In this document: positions 1 through 9,006 of the stretch, one piece after another | Layout of the letters: every line of letters starts with the position of its first letter | Position numbering within the stretch: the stretch's first letter is position 1 | Assembly: GCA_015657535.1 (NCBI GenBank) | Contig: JADHZB010001569.1 | Location: 1 to 17,525, forward strand | Origin: Nephromyces sp. MM_2019 | Taxonomy: Eukaryota > Apicomplexa > Aconoidasida > Nephromycida | DNA length: 17,525 nucleotides | Direction: 5' to 3' | Notes under the pieces: model-generated | Database searches by the model: none | What the model saw: only the letters and a program-made list of their open reading frames with translations | Told to the model about the DNA's origin: nothing | Position numbers and translations under genes: made by a program

Positions 1-2367
1 AGGACCTCAGCAACCAACATGACAAACTTGCTAGCTACTGTGCTAATCTTCGTTATAGTTATCTACTTCCAAGGCTTTCGAGTAGATTTGGCTGTGAAGT
101 ATATGCAGGTGAGGGGGCAGCAAGGCAGCTACCCCATCAAACTCTTCTACACTTCAAACATTCCCATCATCCTTCAAGCTGCCCTTGTCAGTCACCTCTA
201 CTTCTTCAGTCAGCTGCTCTATCGACGCTTCAAAAACAACCTCTTTGTGAATCTCCTTGGGCAGTGGCAAGAGCTGGACATTGGGGGGCGAAGTATCGCT
301 GTGGGGGGGTTAGTGTATTACATCAGTCCTCCACATTCGTTTGCTGATATATGTAAGTTAGGGTGGGAGGGGGGTTGTGGGGGGTATGGGGTGGGGAATA
401 TGGGGGGTTTAGACGGTGTGGATGATGTGGGGGGTATGGGAGATTGTGAAGGATGTGGGGGGTGTTGTGTGTTGTCTTTTTGTGTACTTGTTCTACATGG
501 ATGTTATTTGCTAGCGCTGTATTCTTAGTGTGTGCATGCGAGAAATATTTCAATGCAATTCCTTTTGCAGTGATGAATCCGCTCCACGCCTTTGTGTATA
601 TAACCTTCGTGTTGACGACTTGTGCGCTTTTTTCAAAGGTAAGAGGTTGAGATTCATCCGTTACTTGTGAGGTGTACGTACACCCCTGCTGCGTAAGATC
701 TAAAGTCTGTATGTTATGTGTCTGTTCTGCTTGAATCTTATTCGGATGCGGTATGTGTGGTTTAAGGATTATTCTTGTGTGTTTGGTGATATGCTCTTTC
801 ATTTGCGAATAATGCCTGAGGGGTATCGAAAGCTAGAATGGGAAGTGTACGTACAGCCGATAGGATAGCTGTGATTATCACTTGGTTTAGCCTCAACTTT
901 ATGAGTTTAGAGTCTGAAGATTATTTGTGTGCATATATGGCATGTATGGGTGAGCGTCAAGATTGTGTGTGTGCGTACACTGCGTATCTAAAAACATGAA
1001 GATTCCGTCTACATGCGCACAACTCATATCAATGCAGCCTGAAGAATGTGGACACACATACACTGCATACCAAATAGAGCCTAGAGGCAACATGCACACA
1101 CACACTGCATACCGTGTGCGCCGTATGTTGAGATTTGATGGCTTTTCCCTCGTGTTATGAGGCTCCTCTTTCATATGCGAACCCCTAGACTTGCCTCTGG
1201 TCCAACTTTACTATTAGGCTTGCAATGTGTGTGTCTGCCCTCCTTATGTGCGAATGTATGACCAATCATGCTATTTTTTGAACAAGATTGTGTGTATGCA
1301 CGCTGGCTGGATATATGTATGAATCTTTTCAATGTGTGTGTACACATATGCGTGGGTTGCAGCTATTCAGTCAACTTTGAATGCCTTCTAATAGTTTAAC
1401 GGCGTGTGTGTGCTGAAACTCAGACATGGATAGAAATTTCTGGCAGTTCTGCTCGTGATGTTGCGAAGCAGTTGAGAGAGCAGCACATGACTATGAAGGG
1501 CTACAGGGATACTTCTATAGTTCAAGTCCTCAACAGGTGAGCTGTGTGAGTGTACTTACACTCCATATACTGAATATGTGTGTGTTGTCTGATTGTGTAT
1601 GTGTGTGCCTATGTGTCTTTTTGTGTGTATGTGTGTGCGTATCCATATGCATATATCAATGTCTCTGATTGTGTATGTGTGTACCTCTATGTGTTTGTGT
1701 ATTTGCGTATCACTGTGTGTTTGTGTGTAGGTATATCTCTGTATGTATATCTGTGTGTGTATGTATGTGTGTGTGTGTAGGTATATCCCTACCGCTGCTG
1801 CCTTTGGTGGAATGTGCATTGGAGCTCTGACGATTATTGCCGACTTTTTGGGTGCTATGGGCTCGGGAACTGGAATACTTCTGGCGGTGACTATCATCTA
1901 TCAGTATTATGAGATGCTGATCAAAGAGCGACAGCAAGGTAAAATATATGTGTGTGTCTGATTATTTTTGTATGAGAGTGTGACTGTGTGTGTGATTTTG
2001 TGTGAATACGAGTTTGTCTGGGTGTTTCAGTGTCGTTGTGTGAGCACCCAAACTTGATTATGTGTGTGTGATTTTATGTGTGTGATTGTGTGTGCAACTA
2101 TCACTATGACTGTGACTGTGTGTGACTGACTATGGCTATGACAGTGTCTGGCTACCACCTTCACTACAACTATGACTCTGACTGTGGCTTTGTGTGTGTG
2201 TAGTCTTTTCATGCATACTATCATCGAGTTTGCTTCCTCCTGCTCCACACTTACTACTATATACCCTTCCTTTACCCCCCCGCCTCTAGTGTATGTACAC
2301 TCACCTCAAATACCTTTAATTAGATCAACTTCTCCCTCTTCTCTCTGCAGGCAATTCGTTATTTTAA
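1..2367 (+). CDS. SEC61A: Sec61 alpha, protein-translocation channel subunit (C-terminal half, 5' partial)
   Basis: Pore-forming subunit of the Sec61/SecY channel, which moves nascent proteins across or into the ER membrane. Exons are 1-352, 571-638, 1424-1536, 1781-1938 and 2351-2367. Junction phases (1, 0, 2, 1) all agree and give 235 residues, against about 476 for the whole family protein, so roughly TM6 to TM10 is present. Visible landmarks are TM6 ending [10 protein letters not shown]; the ribosome-facing loop 6 with [18 protein letters not shown]7; TM8 with [10 protein letters not shown] and FSK; loop 8 with [26 protein letters not shown] and the conserved Arg; then [31 protein letters not shown] and IYQYYEM in TM9-10. 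The last exon codes only five residues (GNSLF) before TAA; animal Sec61 alpha also ends in LF. Donors are GTAAGT, GTAAGA, GTGAGC and GTAAAA. The identity is secure. The exact last exon is less so. Confidence 0.93.
353..410 (+). other. G-run block at the donor end of Sec61 intron 1
   Basis: Directly after the GTAAGT donor are G-runs at 361-363, 365-367, 369-374, 379-384, 388-391, 393-396 and 402-407, with loops of one to five bases. This meets the usual four-run G-quadruplex pattern on the sense strand, so the intron RNA could fold into one. G-runs near donors are known splicing enhancers in other eukaryotes; a role here is inference. Confidence 0.6.
672..683. repeat. Perfect palindrome GTGTACGTACAC (Sec61 intron 2)
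   Basis: The match is exact, and the palindrome extends to 14 bp (671-684) with flanking G and C. It lies in intron 2. One-change copies lie nearby at 845-856 (GTGTACGTACAG), 969-980 (GTGTGCGTACAC) and, in intron 3, 1550-1561 (GTGTACTTACAC). Confidence 0.75.
1724..1790 (+). repeat. Tandem duplicated acceptor-like sequence in Sec61 intron 3
   Basis: GTGTGTAGGTATATC occurs just before 1740 and again 50 bp later. Only the second copy, with its exon starting at 1781, keeps the frame into [11 protein letters not shown]. Use of the first copy would shift the frame. Confidence 0.6.
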
Positions 2368-4120
2368 ATGGATTTGATGATGTCTTAATGAGCTGATGCT
2401 TCATACGCGGTAGCCTTCATGTGCGCATCTATTGAAAGAATTGGCAGCATCTCAAGGATTGTGTGTGTTAGCCTTATGATGATTAAGTTTACAGCTAGCA
2501 TGATAGAGTACTGTGTGTGTGTGTGTGTGTATCTTGCTTTCGATAAGGTACACACTTAAGATATAATATCAGCGTATGATGCACTTCTTCTCTTAGTTTG
2601 GGGTGTACATACACGCGCGAGTTATTTGAACTCAATTAGCAAGCGTTGCATGTGGGTTAAATGAACACCCTTGGTGTGTATTTGTGAGCTACATTCGCAA
2701 GCTTTGTGTGATTCGGCATTTTTACGTTTTTCCTTTTTTCCTCTTCAACACACAACTAGAAAAAGCTGCTTCGATAGTATCCGCTGTGAAGGTGATTAGC
2801 CTAGGTGTATATACTGCAAGGGTTGCTAGCTGATGTGTGTTGGTGGTCTGTATTTACAGTGGATGCGTCAGTCATGTTGGAAGGGCTTGTGTGGTGGGAT
2901 GTGTGCGTAAGTGAGTGCTGTGAATGTAGATGTGTTGTGGTGGGTGGTTGGGGGGCGGATGCGCTCGATGTATTCTGGAGTGTGTGTTGTTGCTTATGGT
3001 GCACTCCATGTGTTATAGTGTGTGGGGGGGTGGCACTCGAAGCGTTATGGTTTGTATGTGGGGGGGAATGAAATCGATGTGTTGTGTGTATATGGGTGTA
3101 CATATACTGGAAGCTCTATGGGTATATGGGTGTACATACACTCGCACATACACTTGGAGTCATGTGTTTGCTACTTGGCAGACGGTTGGAAAAGTGAGTT
3201 TGCGCTGAGCTTTTTATCTTTACGGTGTATGTACACCTCTCTTCTCAGCGCTCGATGTAATCGCTGCTTGTGTGTGTTACCAGAGTTTCTTTATTTCCTA
3301 CCCCTGAAGCTCTGAATAGGAATAGTTGCTCTATACTTTATCTCTTCATATAAGTGGGTTGAGTGTGTACGAAGAGTGAAGCCTCATGGAATCGTGTAAG
3401 GGTGTTATAGCTGTGAGGAGACTGTTCTAAGCATTGAAGACTGCAGCTGCGATACAAGAAGAGGAAGAGATTGAAGGAAACTTAAGAAACTAAGTCACTG
3501 CCGAATATCGATGAATATCATGGGTTTATAGAAGTGATGGAATATCTATCTGTGTGTCTGTGAATGCCTGCGTGTGTTTTTGAATTTCTACGTGTGTGCG
3601 TGGAGTCTGTTTTGACAAGCTTGAGCATGCTGATTGGAATCTGTCTTCTGTTTGTAGTGATGGTCAATATGTTCGGTCTACACAAAAACTCTGTGTGCGA
3701 GCTACCGAATGACTGTAAACTATGAAATCACACAGCCTACGCTGATCTTGGCTGTCAGATTCTAAGGCTTTGAGGAAGTACTGCTAGTGATGATACTAGA
3801 CGCTAGGCTATTTAGATGCGAATGACGCTGGGCTAGCCTAGTCTCTGGCTTTGTATAGTTCGCTTAGATAAGACAAGAATCGTAGCGTTAATACCAGTCT
3901 CTGGCTGTATGCCAATCCACACGCACACAGTCGCACTGGGATCCGTAGAGTAGTGTGCTTGTGACAATGTGATGTTGCTGATGTACGCACTCAACATAAG
4001 AGTTTAGAGTAGCCTCATATATATACACACACAGTGACGACCCGTGTGTTGACGCTCTATTGTTCCCGCAAGGCATACGCTTGGGATAGCTCTATCGGAT
4101 ATGAACGCCCAAATGGTTGA
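2368..4120. other. Intergenic, GT-rich, no recognised gene
   Basis: This is the 3' flank of Sec61. It holds a (TG)n microsatellite at 2512-2530 and near-perfect palindromes at 2603-2614, 3096-3107, 3130-3141 and 3225-3236. The two at 3096 and 3130 sit in a 34-bp direct repeat containing TATATGGGTGTACATA. Short exon-like pieces between AG and GT signals (for example 2757-2790 and after 3445) could not be joined into a protein. An unassigned 53-codon ORF at 3564-3725 is listed separately. Confidence 0.5.
3564..3725 (+). other. Unassigned 53-codon ORF with one predicted membrane segment
   Basis: It starts ATG CCT GCG and stops at TGA 3723-3725. Residues about 17-37 are strongly hydrophobic, with LIGICLLFVVMVNMFGL in the middle, and a short Cys-containing polar tail follows. 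No family is recognised. The surrounding sequence is GT-rich and unlike coding sequence, so chance or a terminal exon of an unseen gene are both possible. Confidence 0.15.
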
Positions 4121-4345
4121 ACGACACACACGCGAGCACTTGAGCGACACACACACAAGCAAACACCTGAGGGGCACACACACATAAGCACCTCAAGTCT
4201 ACACGCACATGTAAGCACCTCAATACGGTTCACGCGAGCACGTCAATAGCACGCACGTAAGCATCTGAACTACATACACGTAAACATCTCAACTGCGCAC
4301 ACACATGTAAGCACCTCAATACCACACACGTAAGAATCTCAGCAG
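4121..4345. repeat. CA-rich minisatellite, about nine degenerate copies of 22-29 bp
   Basis: The repeat core resembles ACACACGTAAGCACCTCAA, with AAGCACCTCAA, AAGCATCTGAA and AAACATCTCAA as variants. Copies diverge and there are no fixed-length unique spacers. ORFs through it are repeat artefacts. Confidence 0.7.
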
Positions 4346-4431
4346 CACACACCAGAGCGACACACTCTCACAAGCAACCAGTGACACACCGCAGCGACAC
4401 ACACAAGCAAATATCCCAACAACACACACAC

Positions 4432-4598
4432 AGTGATCCTGCGAGGCTGCGATTCGGGAGGATATCTTGTCAACTCCAATGAAACGAAGATTCGTTTCCT
4501 CTTCTCTTTGCCATAGTAACGCTCTTCTGTTAGAGAACTTTGGCACGCGGACACACATTTCACCAGATTTTACCTCTTCATAAAGAGGAAGAGCTTTG
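4432..4598 (-). other. Candidate exon of an unknown minus-strand gene
   Basis: On the minus strand an AG acceptor (CTATTCTAG) precedes 4598 and a GTGTGTGT donor follows 4432. ATG12 intron 1 uses a similar donor. The frame between is open and non-repetitive, with normal-looking composition including LPLYEEVKSGEMCVRVPKFS and FIGVDKISSRIAAS. A second minus frame is also open and looks plausible, containing ERYYGKEKRKRIFVSLELTR. No family was recognised and partner exons were not found. Confidence 0.2.
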
Positions 4599-5459
4599 CT
4601 AGAATAGATGTACGTAAACTGTGTGAGGTGTGTGGGTGGGTTCAATGAAGTTTGTATGTGTATCTTGCATGAAGTGTGCAAGCAGCTGTTTACCGTGTTT
4701 ATCAGAAATTCCCACACTTTAGAAGAATCACACGCTGTAGTACTTCAAGAGGTTCCTAACGCTATAGTAGACAAGCGAGAGATAGGCTATCTGAGTGTAC
4801 GTACGCTCAAAAGCAATTGGTCCATAGTTAAAGGCGATGGCTAATGGCGGCTTTAGAGGGTGAGAATGTTGTAGTATGTAGGGTTGTATGTCTAGTTGAT
4901 AAGAAGATGCTTTGTGTGTGGAGTGAGTGTGTGTGCGGAGCGGGTAGAGAGAGTGCGAAGCACGTACGCGTGGAGCGAGCGCGTATGCGGAGTGTATATG
5001 GGATAGGTGTGTGTGAATTCGGTGCCTCTGAAGCAAATGTGTTTACAGCTAGAGTGTGTGCGTGAGTGACGTAGCTGTGTGAAGCAAGATTAGTAAGTGA
5101 AACACGGCGTGTGTGAACTAAACTAGGTACAAAAAGTGTGTGCTAAAGGAGGGGCTAAGTGTGTGGATATGAACTAAAGGAGTGCCTAAACTAAACTTGT
5201 GCGAAACGAGTACGCAGGGAACTCCTGTGTGCATGGTTGCCTGTGTGCTACGCATCCAGTACGATTTCTGTGTGTAAAATTTATAGCTCCGGAAAGATTT
5301 AGCAGCCCATATGAAGCTATGAGAAACTCACTTTAGGTGTGCGTGCCGCTACTCGTTCATCTACGGATTGATGTATATATGAAGCTGAAGACTAGCTAAT
5401 AGTTTCCCTTTGAAGATATGGCTTTCTTACTTGCATACATCACGAGGCTAAAGATCGCT
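4599..5459. other. Intergenic, no recognised gene
   Basis: GT-rich from about 4900 to 5230, with a variant palindrome at 4795-4806. An open plus-strand stretch around 4700-4790 containing EESHAVVLQEVPNAIVDKRE looks non-repetitive but has no recognised family or clear partner exons. Nothing else could be supported. Confidence 0.4.
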
Positions 5460-5745
5460 GTATCGCAATTCAACAAGTGCGCGTGTGCGGTTCAATAAGT
5501 GTGTGTGTGTAGTTTCAACTATGTGTGTGCAGTTCCACCTATGTGTGTGTGCAGTTCCAGCTGTATATCATGACTTTAACTTGTCTCTAGATTAGTAATT
5601 CAACCTTTTTGTGCGTGTGTTTCATTCAACCTGTGTGTCCAGATTTTAACTTGTCTCTATACGCGTAGCTCGACGTGTGTGTGTAGCTCAACTTGTCTAT
5701 GTGTGTGTGTTGATCAACCTGTCTATATGTGTGTGTGTGTGCACC
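5460..5745. repeat. GT-rich minisatellite, about ten degenerate copies of ~25 bp
   Basis: Copies alternate a TG run with a TTCAAC-type core, for example GTGTGTGTAGTTTCAACTAT, GTGTGCAGTTCCACCTAT and GTGTGTGTAGCTCAACTTGT. A longer sub-repeat containing TTTAACTTGTCTCTA occurs twice, about 75 bp apart. Confidence 0.65.
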
Positions 5746-6430
5746 TTTCCTGTTGCTTTGTTGCCTTTGAGCTACGCACCCTTTGATATACAAAAAGTCA
5801 CTTTTTCGTTCTTTTTGCTCTAAGCAAAGAGAATTTTGATGTTTTTTGTCTAACATTTACGTTTTTTCGCCCTTCTTCCTCCTCATCGTCAATTCAGGAA
5901 AACTTTTACATTTTGAAAGCTCTCATTGAAGGTTTCTCTTCATCTTTTTAGACGATTTTTATGCGATTCTATGAAGAAGGGTCTTCGTGTAGGTTCCCAC
6001 AAGTGGGAAGTTTCATTAAAGACACACACACACTAGGCTCAAGACAAGGAGATGATCTCCTCTTGATGAATCAGCTGATTTGTGTGTGTTGGAACAGAGT
6101 TTCCTTCAGGTGTGTGTGTGAATTGGTGGATGTGTGTGTTGATGGAAGAAGCACATGTGTGTGTGTACAAGGTGATTTATTTTGATGTGTGTGTAGCATA
6201 TGTGTGCTGCGTGTGTGTGTAGGCCGTCTCTTACTTGTGTGTGTGGCCTATGTGTTTCAGATTTTCCTGTTCCATCAGTTTCCTGAGTGCAGTTTTTTAG
6301 GCCTCACTTGCTCGTTGCTCTCCCTGCATCATTTTTGTGCCCCTTATATTGTCTTCACACGCAGACAAACAGCACACACACCTGTCTTGCTATACATACA
6401 GCACACCAGTGCCTGTGTGTTAATCTAGGG
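5746..6430 (+). other. Upstream region of ATG12
   Basis: GT-rich from 6070 to 6260, followed by a pyrimidine-rich stretch to 6350. GTGTTTCAG just before 6261 and GTGTGTGTAG at 6211-6222 look like acceptors, so one or more 5'UTR introns are possible. An exon-like piece after TCAATTCAG at 5888-5897 reads ENFYILKALIEG and is unassigned. No clear TATA element is seen. Confidence 0.35.
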
Positions 6431-7735
6431 ATGTCGAGATCAAATAGCTTTTCGGAGGAAAACCTCCAAAATGAAATCGAAAGTTCTGACTCGAAGGAGC
6501 TGGCTGCTTCTTTTTCTTCTTCCTCTTTGACGTTTAATCGCTCTGAAACGCTGAAAGTGATGAATAGCCCTTCAGCTAATGCGATGTGGGAAGTTATTGA
6601 TCATCTCAGCAATCTTCGAAACATCAAAGGTGTGTGTATGTGTGTTAACATGCCGGTGTGTGTCTGTGTGGTACCATGCGAACGTGTGCCTGCGTGCTAG
6701 CATGTCTATGTCTGTTTGCATGTGCCTGGTACCATGTGAATACGTGTGTGTGTGGTGCCATGTGAGTATGTGTGTGTGGCAGCATACGAACGTATATTTG
6801 CGTGCTAGCATGTCTATGTCTGTTTGCATGTGTCTGGTACCATGTGAATATGTGTGAGTAAGTGTCGTAGGATGCCCGTGTGTGTGTGGTACCATGCGAG
6901 CGTGTGTGTGCGTGCTAGCATGTCTATGTGTATGTCGTAGCATGTGATGTGTGTGCGTGTGTATTGTTTTCCCACTCTCTTGATATGCTCACAGTACCTA
7001 TAGTTGTAACGAGCGTTGGAAATGCCCCGAAACTTTCAAAGTCAAAATTTAGAATCTCAGGAAACTCAAAGTTTCAAGTGCTTGTGACGTTTCTAAGGAT
7101 AGCCTTGAAGAGGAATGGAGATTTTGTGAGTTGTGTGCTATTTTGGGGGAATTTAACGCGGAGACGCAAACGCAAAAGAGGACGCACGCACGCGCACACA
7201 CATACGCATGCAAATACACACATATACACGCACACATACAAGCATGCACGCACACGCAAATACATTAGATGTAGATATGATGTTCCGGGCTTTAACACAT
7301 ACACAGTACATATAGATCTTCTGGTCACGGCGTCAACACACACACACACACACACATGTGCCTGTTCTCTTTCCTGCCTCTGCAGTATGTTTATATCAAC
7401 AGCTTTGTAAGGCCTCAACTGGAAGATTATATCTCGGACTTATATCATGTAAGCCCTTCTATGCATTAAATGTGTGGGTGTGTGTGCGCTATAAACCCCT
7501 CAGTGAATTTACTCCCTAAGTAACAGTGCGGTGTAGTGACCGCCTAGCTTCGTTGGATCTCATGTGCGTGTTTGTCTGCTGATACTGGGCGCCTGAGGTG
7601 TGGATGAGCCCAGTGGCTGTGTGTTGCCCACCACTCCAGATACATGTGTGTGTGAAATCTTCCTTTCATTTTTCCTAGATCTTTGGAATCTCTGGCTGCT
7701 TAAGGATATCCTATAGCTACTCCATAGCTTTTTGA
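6431..7735 (+). CDS. ATG12: ATG12 ubiquitin-like autophagy protein lacking the C-terminal glycine
   Basis: In most eukaryotes ATG12 is linked through its last glycine to a lysine of ATG5, via ATG7 (E1-like) and ATG10 (E2-like). The product then drives ATG8 lipidation. Exons are 6431-6629, 6995-7125, 7386-7448 and 7679-7735. Phases (1, 0, 0) agree and give 149 residues (human 140). Residues 1-63 are Ser-rich and probably disordered. The ubiquitin fold runs from about 64: VPIVVTSVGNAPKLSKSKFR, then VTFLRIALKRNGDF, YVYINSFVRP, DYISDLYH and IFGISGCLRISYSYSIAF followed by TGA. This aligns without gaps to the usual FG..GKLVLHYC...AWG ending, but Trp is Phe and the final Gly is absent. The Met at 6431 was chosen over an in-frame one at 6287 because the intervening residues do not resemble the family. 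Confidence 0.85.
6657..6940. repeat. Three tandem copies of a 108-110 bp unit inside ATG12 intron 1
   Basis: The sequence TGCGTGCTAGCATGTCTATG starts at 6691, 6799 and 6909. Units share GGTACCATG(T/C)GAA blocks between these marks. The repeat is GT-rich on the sense strand. Amino-acid repeats read through it (CVCV, or HTHT in reverse) are artefacts. Confidence 0.75.
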
Positions 7736-7920
7736 GAAGCTCTTCTTTCAGCGTTTGATGTGGTGTACCTACTCCCCATGATATAACATAGACACAAAGC
7801 TGCCGCATACCTTATTGTATCATATTGGACTTTCTGTTGGAACACCTATATGCCTTGCGCTATAAAAAGCACTCATACATACAAAGTGCTGTTCTATGCT
7901 ATGTCGGACTTTCTGCGGCA

Positions 7921-7932
7921 GTGTACGTACAC
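7921..7932. repeat. Perfect palindrome GTGTACGTACAC
   Basis: Exact copy, 186 bp downstream of the ATG12 stop codon. First of a cluster of four. Confidence 0.75.
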
Positions 7933-8035
7933 TCGAACTTGTGGTTAACACCAGAGCGAAGGCTGTAGAAACACCAGCGACATACAGGTTCATGTGAGAC
8001 ACATACGCAGATTCATAAAAGCTTTGAATAATTCA

Positions 8036-8047
8036 GTGTACGTACAC
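8036..8047. repeat. Perfect palindrome GTGTACGTACAC
   Basis: Exact copy, 115 bp from the previous one. A GTGTACATACAC variant follows at 8142-8153. Confidence 0.75.
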
Positions 8048-8185
8048 CGACAGTGATGAGACTCAGCTTATTCTGCCCTAAAGATGAAACCTTAAAAGCA
8101 TTATTCAAATGAGAATTGTATGTGGAAATGGGAGACCGCGAGTGTACATACACCTGGAAGTATGTGTGGAAAGAATAACTCAGCA

Positions 8186-8197
8186 GTGTACGTACAC
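8186..8197. repeat. Perfect palindrome GTGTACGTACAC
   Basis: Exact copy, with the same AGTGTACGTACACC context as the copies at 8036 and 12697. Confidence 0.75.
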
Positions 8198-8280
8198 CCT
8201 GTGCAGCCCTGCGATTCCATGGGAAGTCTAAAGTTTAAAACTCGGATGAAACGGGAAACTTTGTGTGTGTTGGCTAGTTT

Positions 8281-8789
8281 TTAATGTAGTGAATTGTTTC
8301 AAGAGCAAAACAAGAAGACGGCAAAAAATTATGAGAAAAGACGAAGAAGAGGAAGGAGAAGAGGAAAAAGCATAAAAAGAAGAAAATCAACAGATTTTTT
8401 GCTCTTAAGCACACAGATTTATCTGCTTAAACTCATTTCTTAGTATGGTCACCCCACATGCTCGCAAAGACGGCCTAGCAAACCAGCTTCTTCACCTTTT
8501 TCATCCCAAAAAACCACTTTTTTGAAAGAAAAAGCTCATTTTTCATGAAAAATTGATGTTTTGCAGTTTCTGCTCGGTACGTATCATTGCAGAAGGGGAT
8601 TTATTTGTAAAAAGGTGATAAAAAAACGCAAAAACTTGGAGAATGCACTACATTTGTATCAGAGATGAAGGCTCTTTGGCGATTCTCCGTTAAAATTTAA
8701 GGTATTAGAGTCAGAAAGAAGTAAAAAAGTCGAGAGCATCAAGTGCGGATAAAGGAGCTTTTTTACCTATAAAAATTGCCAGGAAGAAG
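8281..8789. other. Intergenic, A/T-tract-rich, no recognised gene
   Basis: Purine-rich on the plus strand at 8300-8390, then alternating A- and T-runs at 8500-8560. These runs are less regular than those at 13071-13297. No exon could be supported. Confidence 0.45.
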
Positions 8790-9006
8790 AGTGCATATAC
8801 GCTCTTCTTTACAGGGTGAAATCACATATTTAAGAAGCGAAAAATAGGTGATTCTGATGTATCTTCAGAGTGTGAACCCTGAGAGAAGTGGGTGTATATA
8901 CAGTCAACGTTATAGGGTGAAATCGCCATCTTCAAGAAGCGAAAAAACAAGTGATTTTGATGCATCTGCAGTCCGTGAATGCTCAGAGACGCAGGTTTAT
9001 ATACAC
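8790..9006. repeat. Tandem duplication of a ~101-104 bp unit
   Basis: Two diverged copies share AGGGTGAAATC, AAGAAGCGAAAAA, GTGATT and TGATG. Each begins with a palindrome-like element: GTGCATATACGC at 8791, GTGTATATACAG at 8891, and a third GTTTATATACAC at 8995. The minus-strand ORF here shows the same internal duplication and is not taken as a gene. Confidence 0.65.

Larger units (their letters stand above)
7736..8280. other. ATG12 3' flank with a palindrome cluster
   Basis: No gene is recognised. The GTGTAC(G/A)TACAC palindrome occurs at 7921, 8036, 8142 and 8186. A second short duplication, GGACTTTCTG with similar flanks, occurs at about 7828 and 7907. Confidence 0.5.

Noticed and set aside
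4121..4345. CRISPR-like array
   Set aside because: Repeats are degenerate and contiguous with no unique spacers, in a eukaryotic context; it is a minisatellite.
6287..6430. Upstream in-frame Met extending ATG12 by 48 residues
   Set aside because: The extension is hydrophobic and CA-repeat derived (HTHT, CLCV) and has no counterpart in the family. 6431 gives a normal length.
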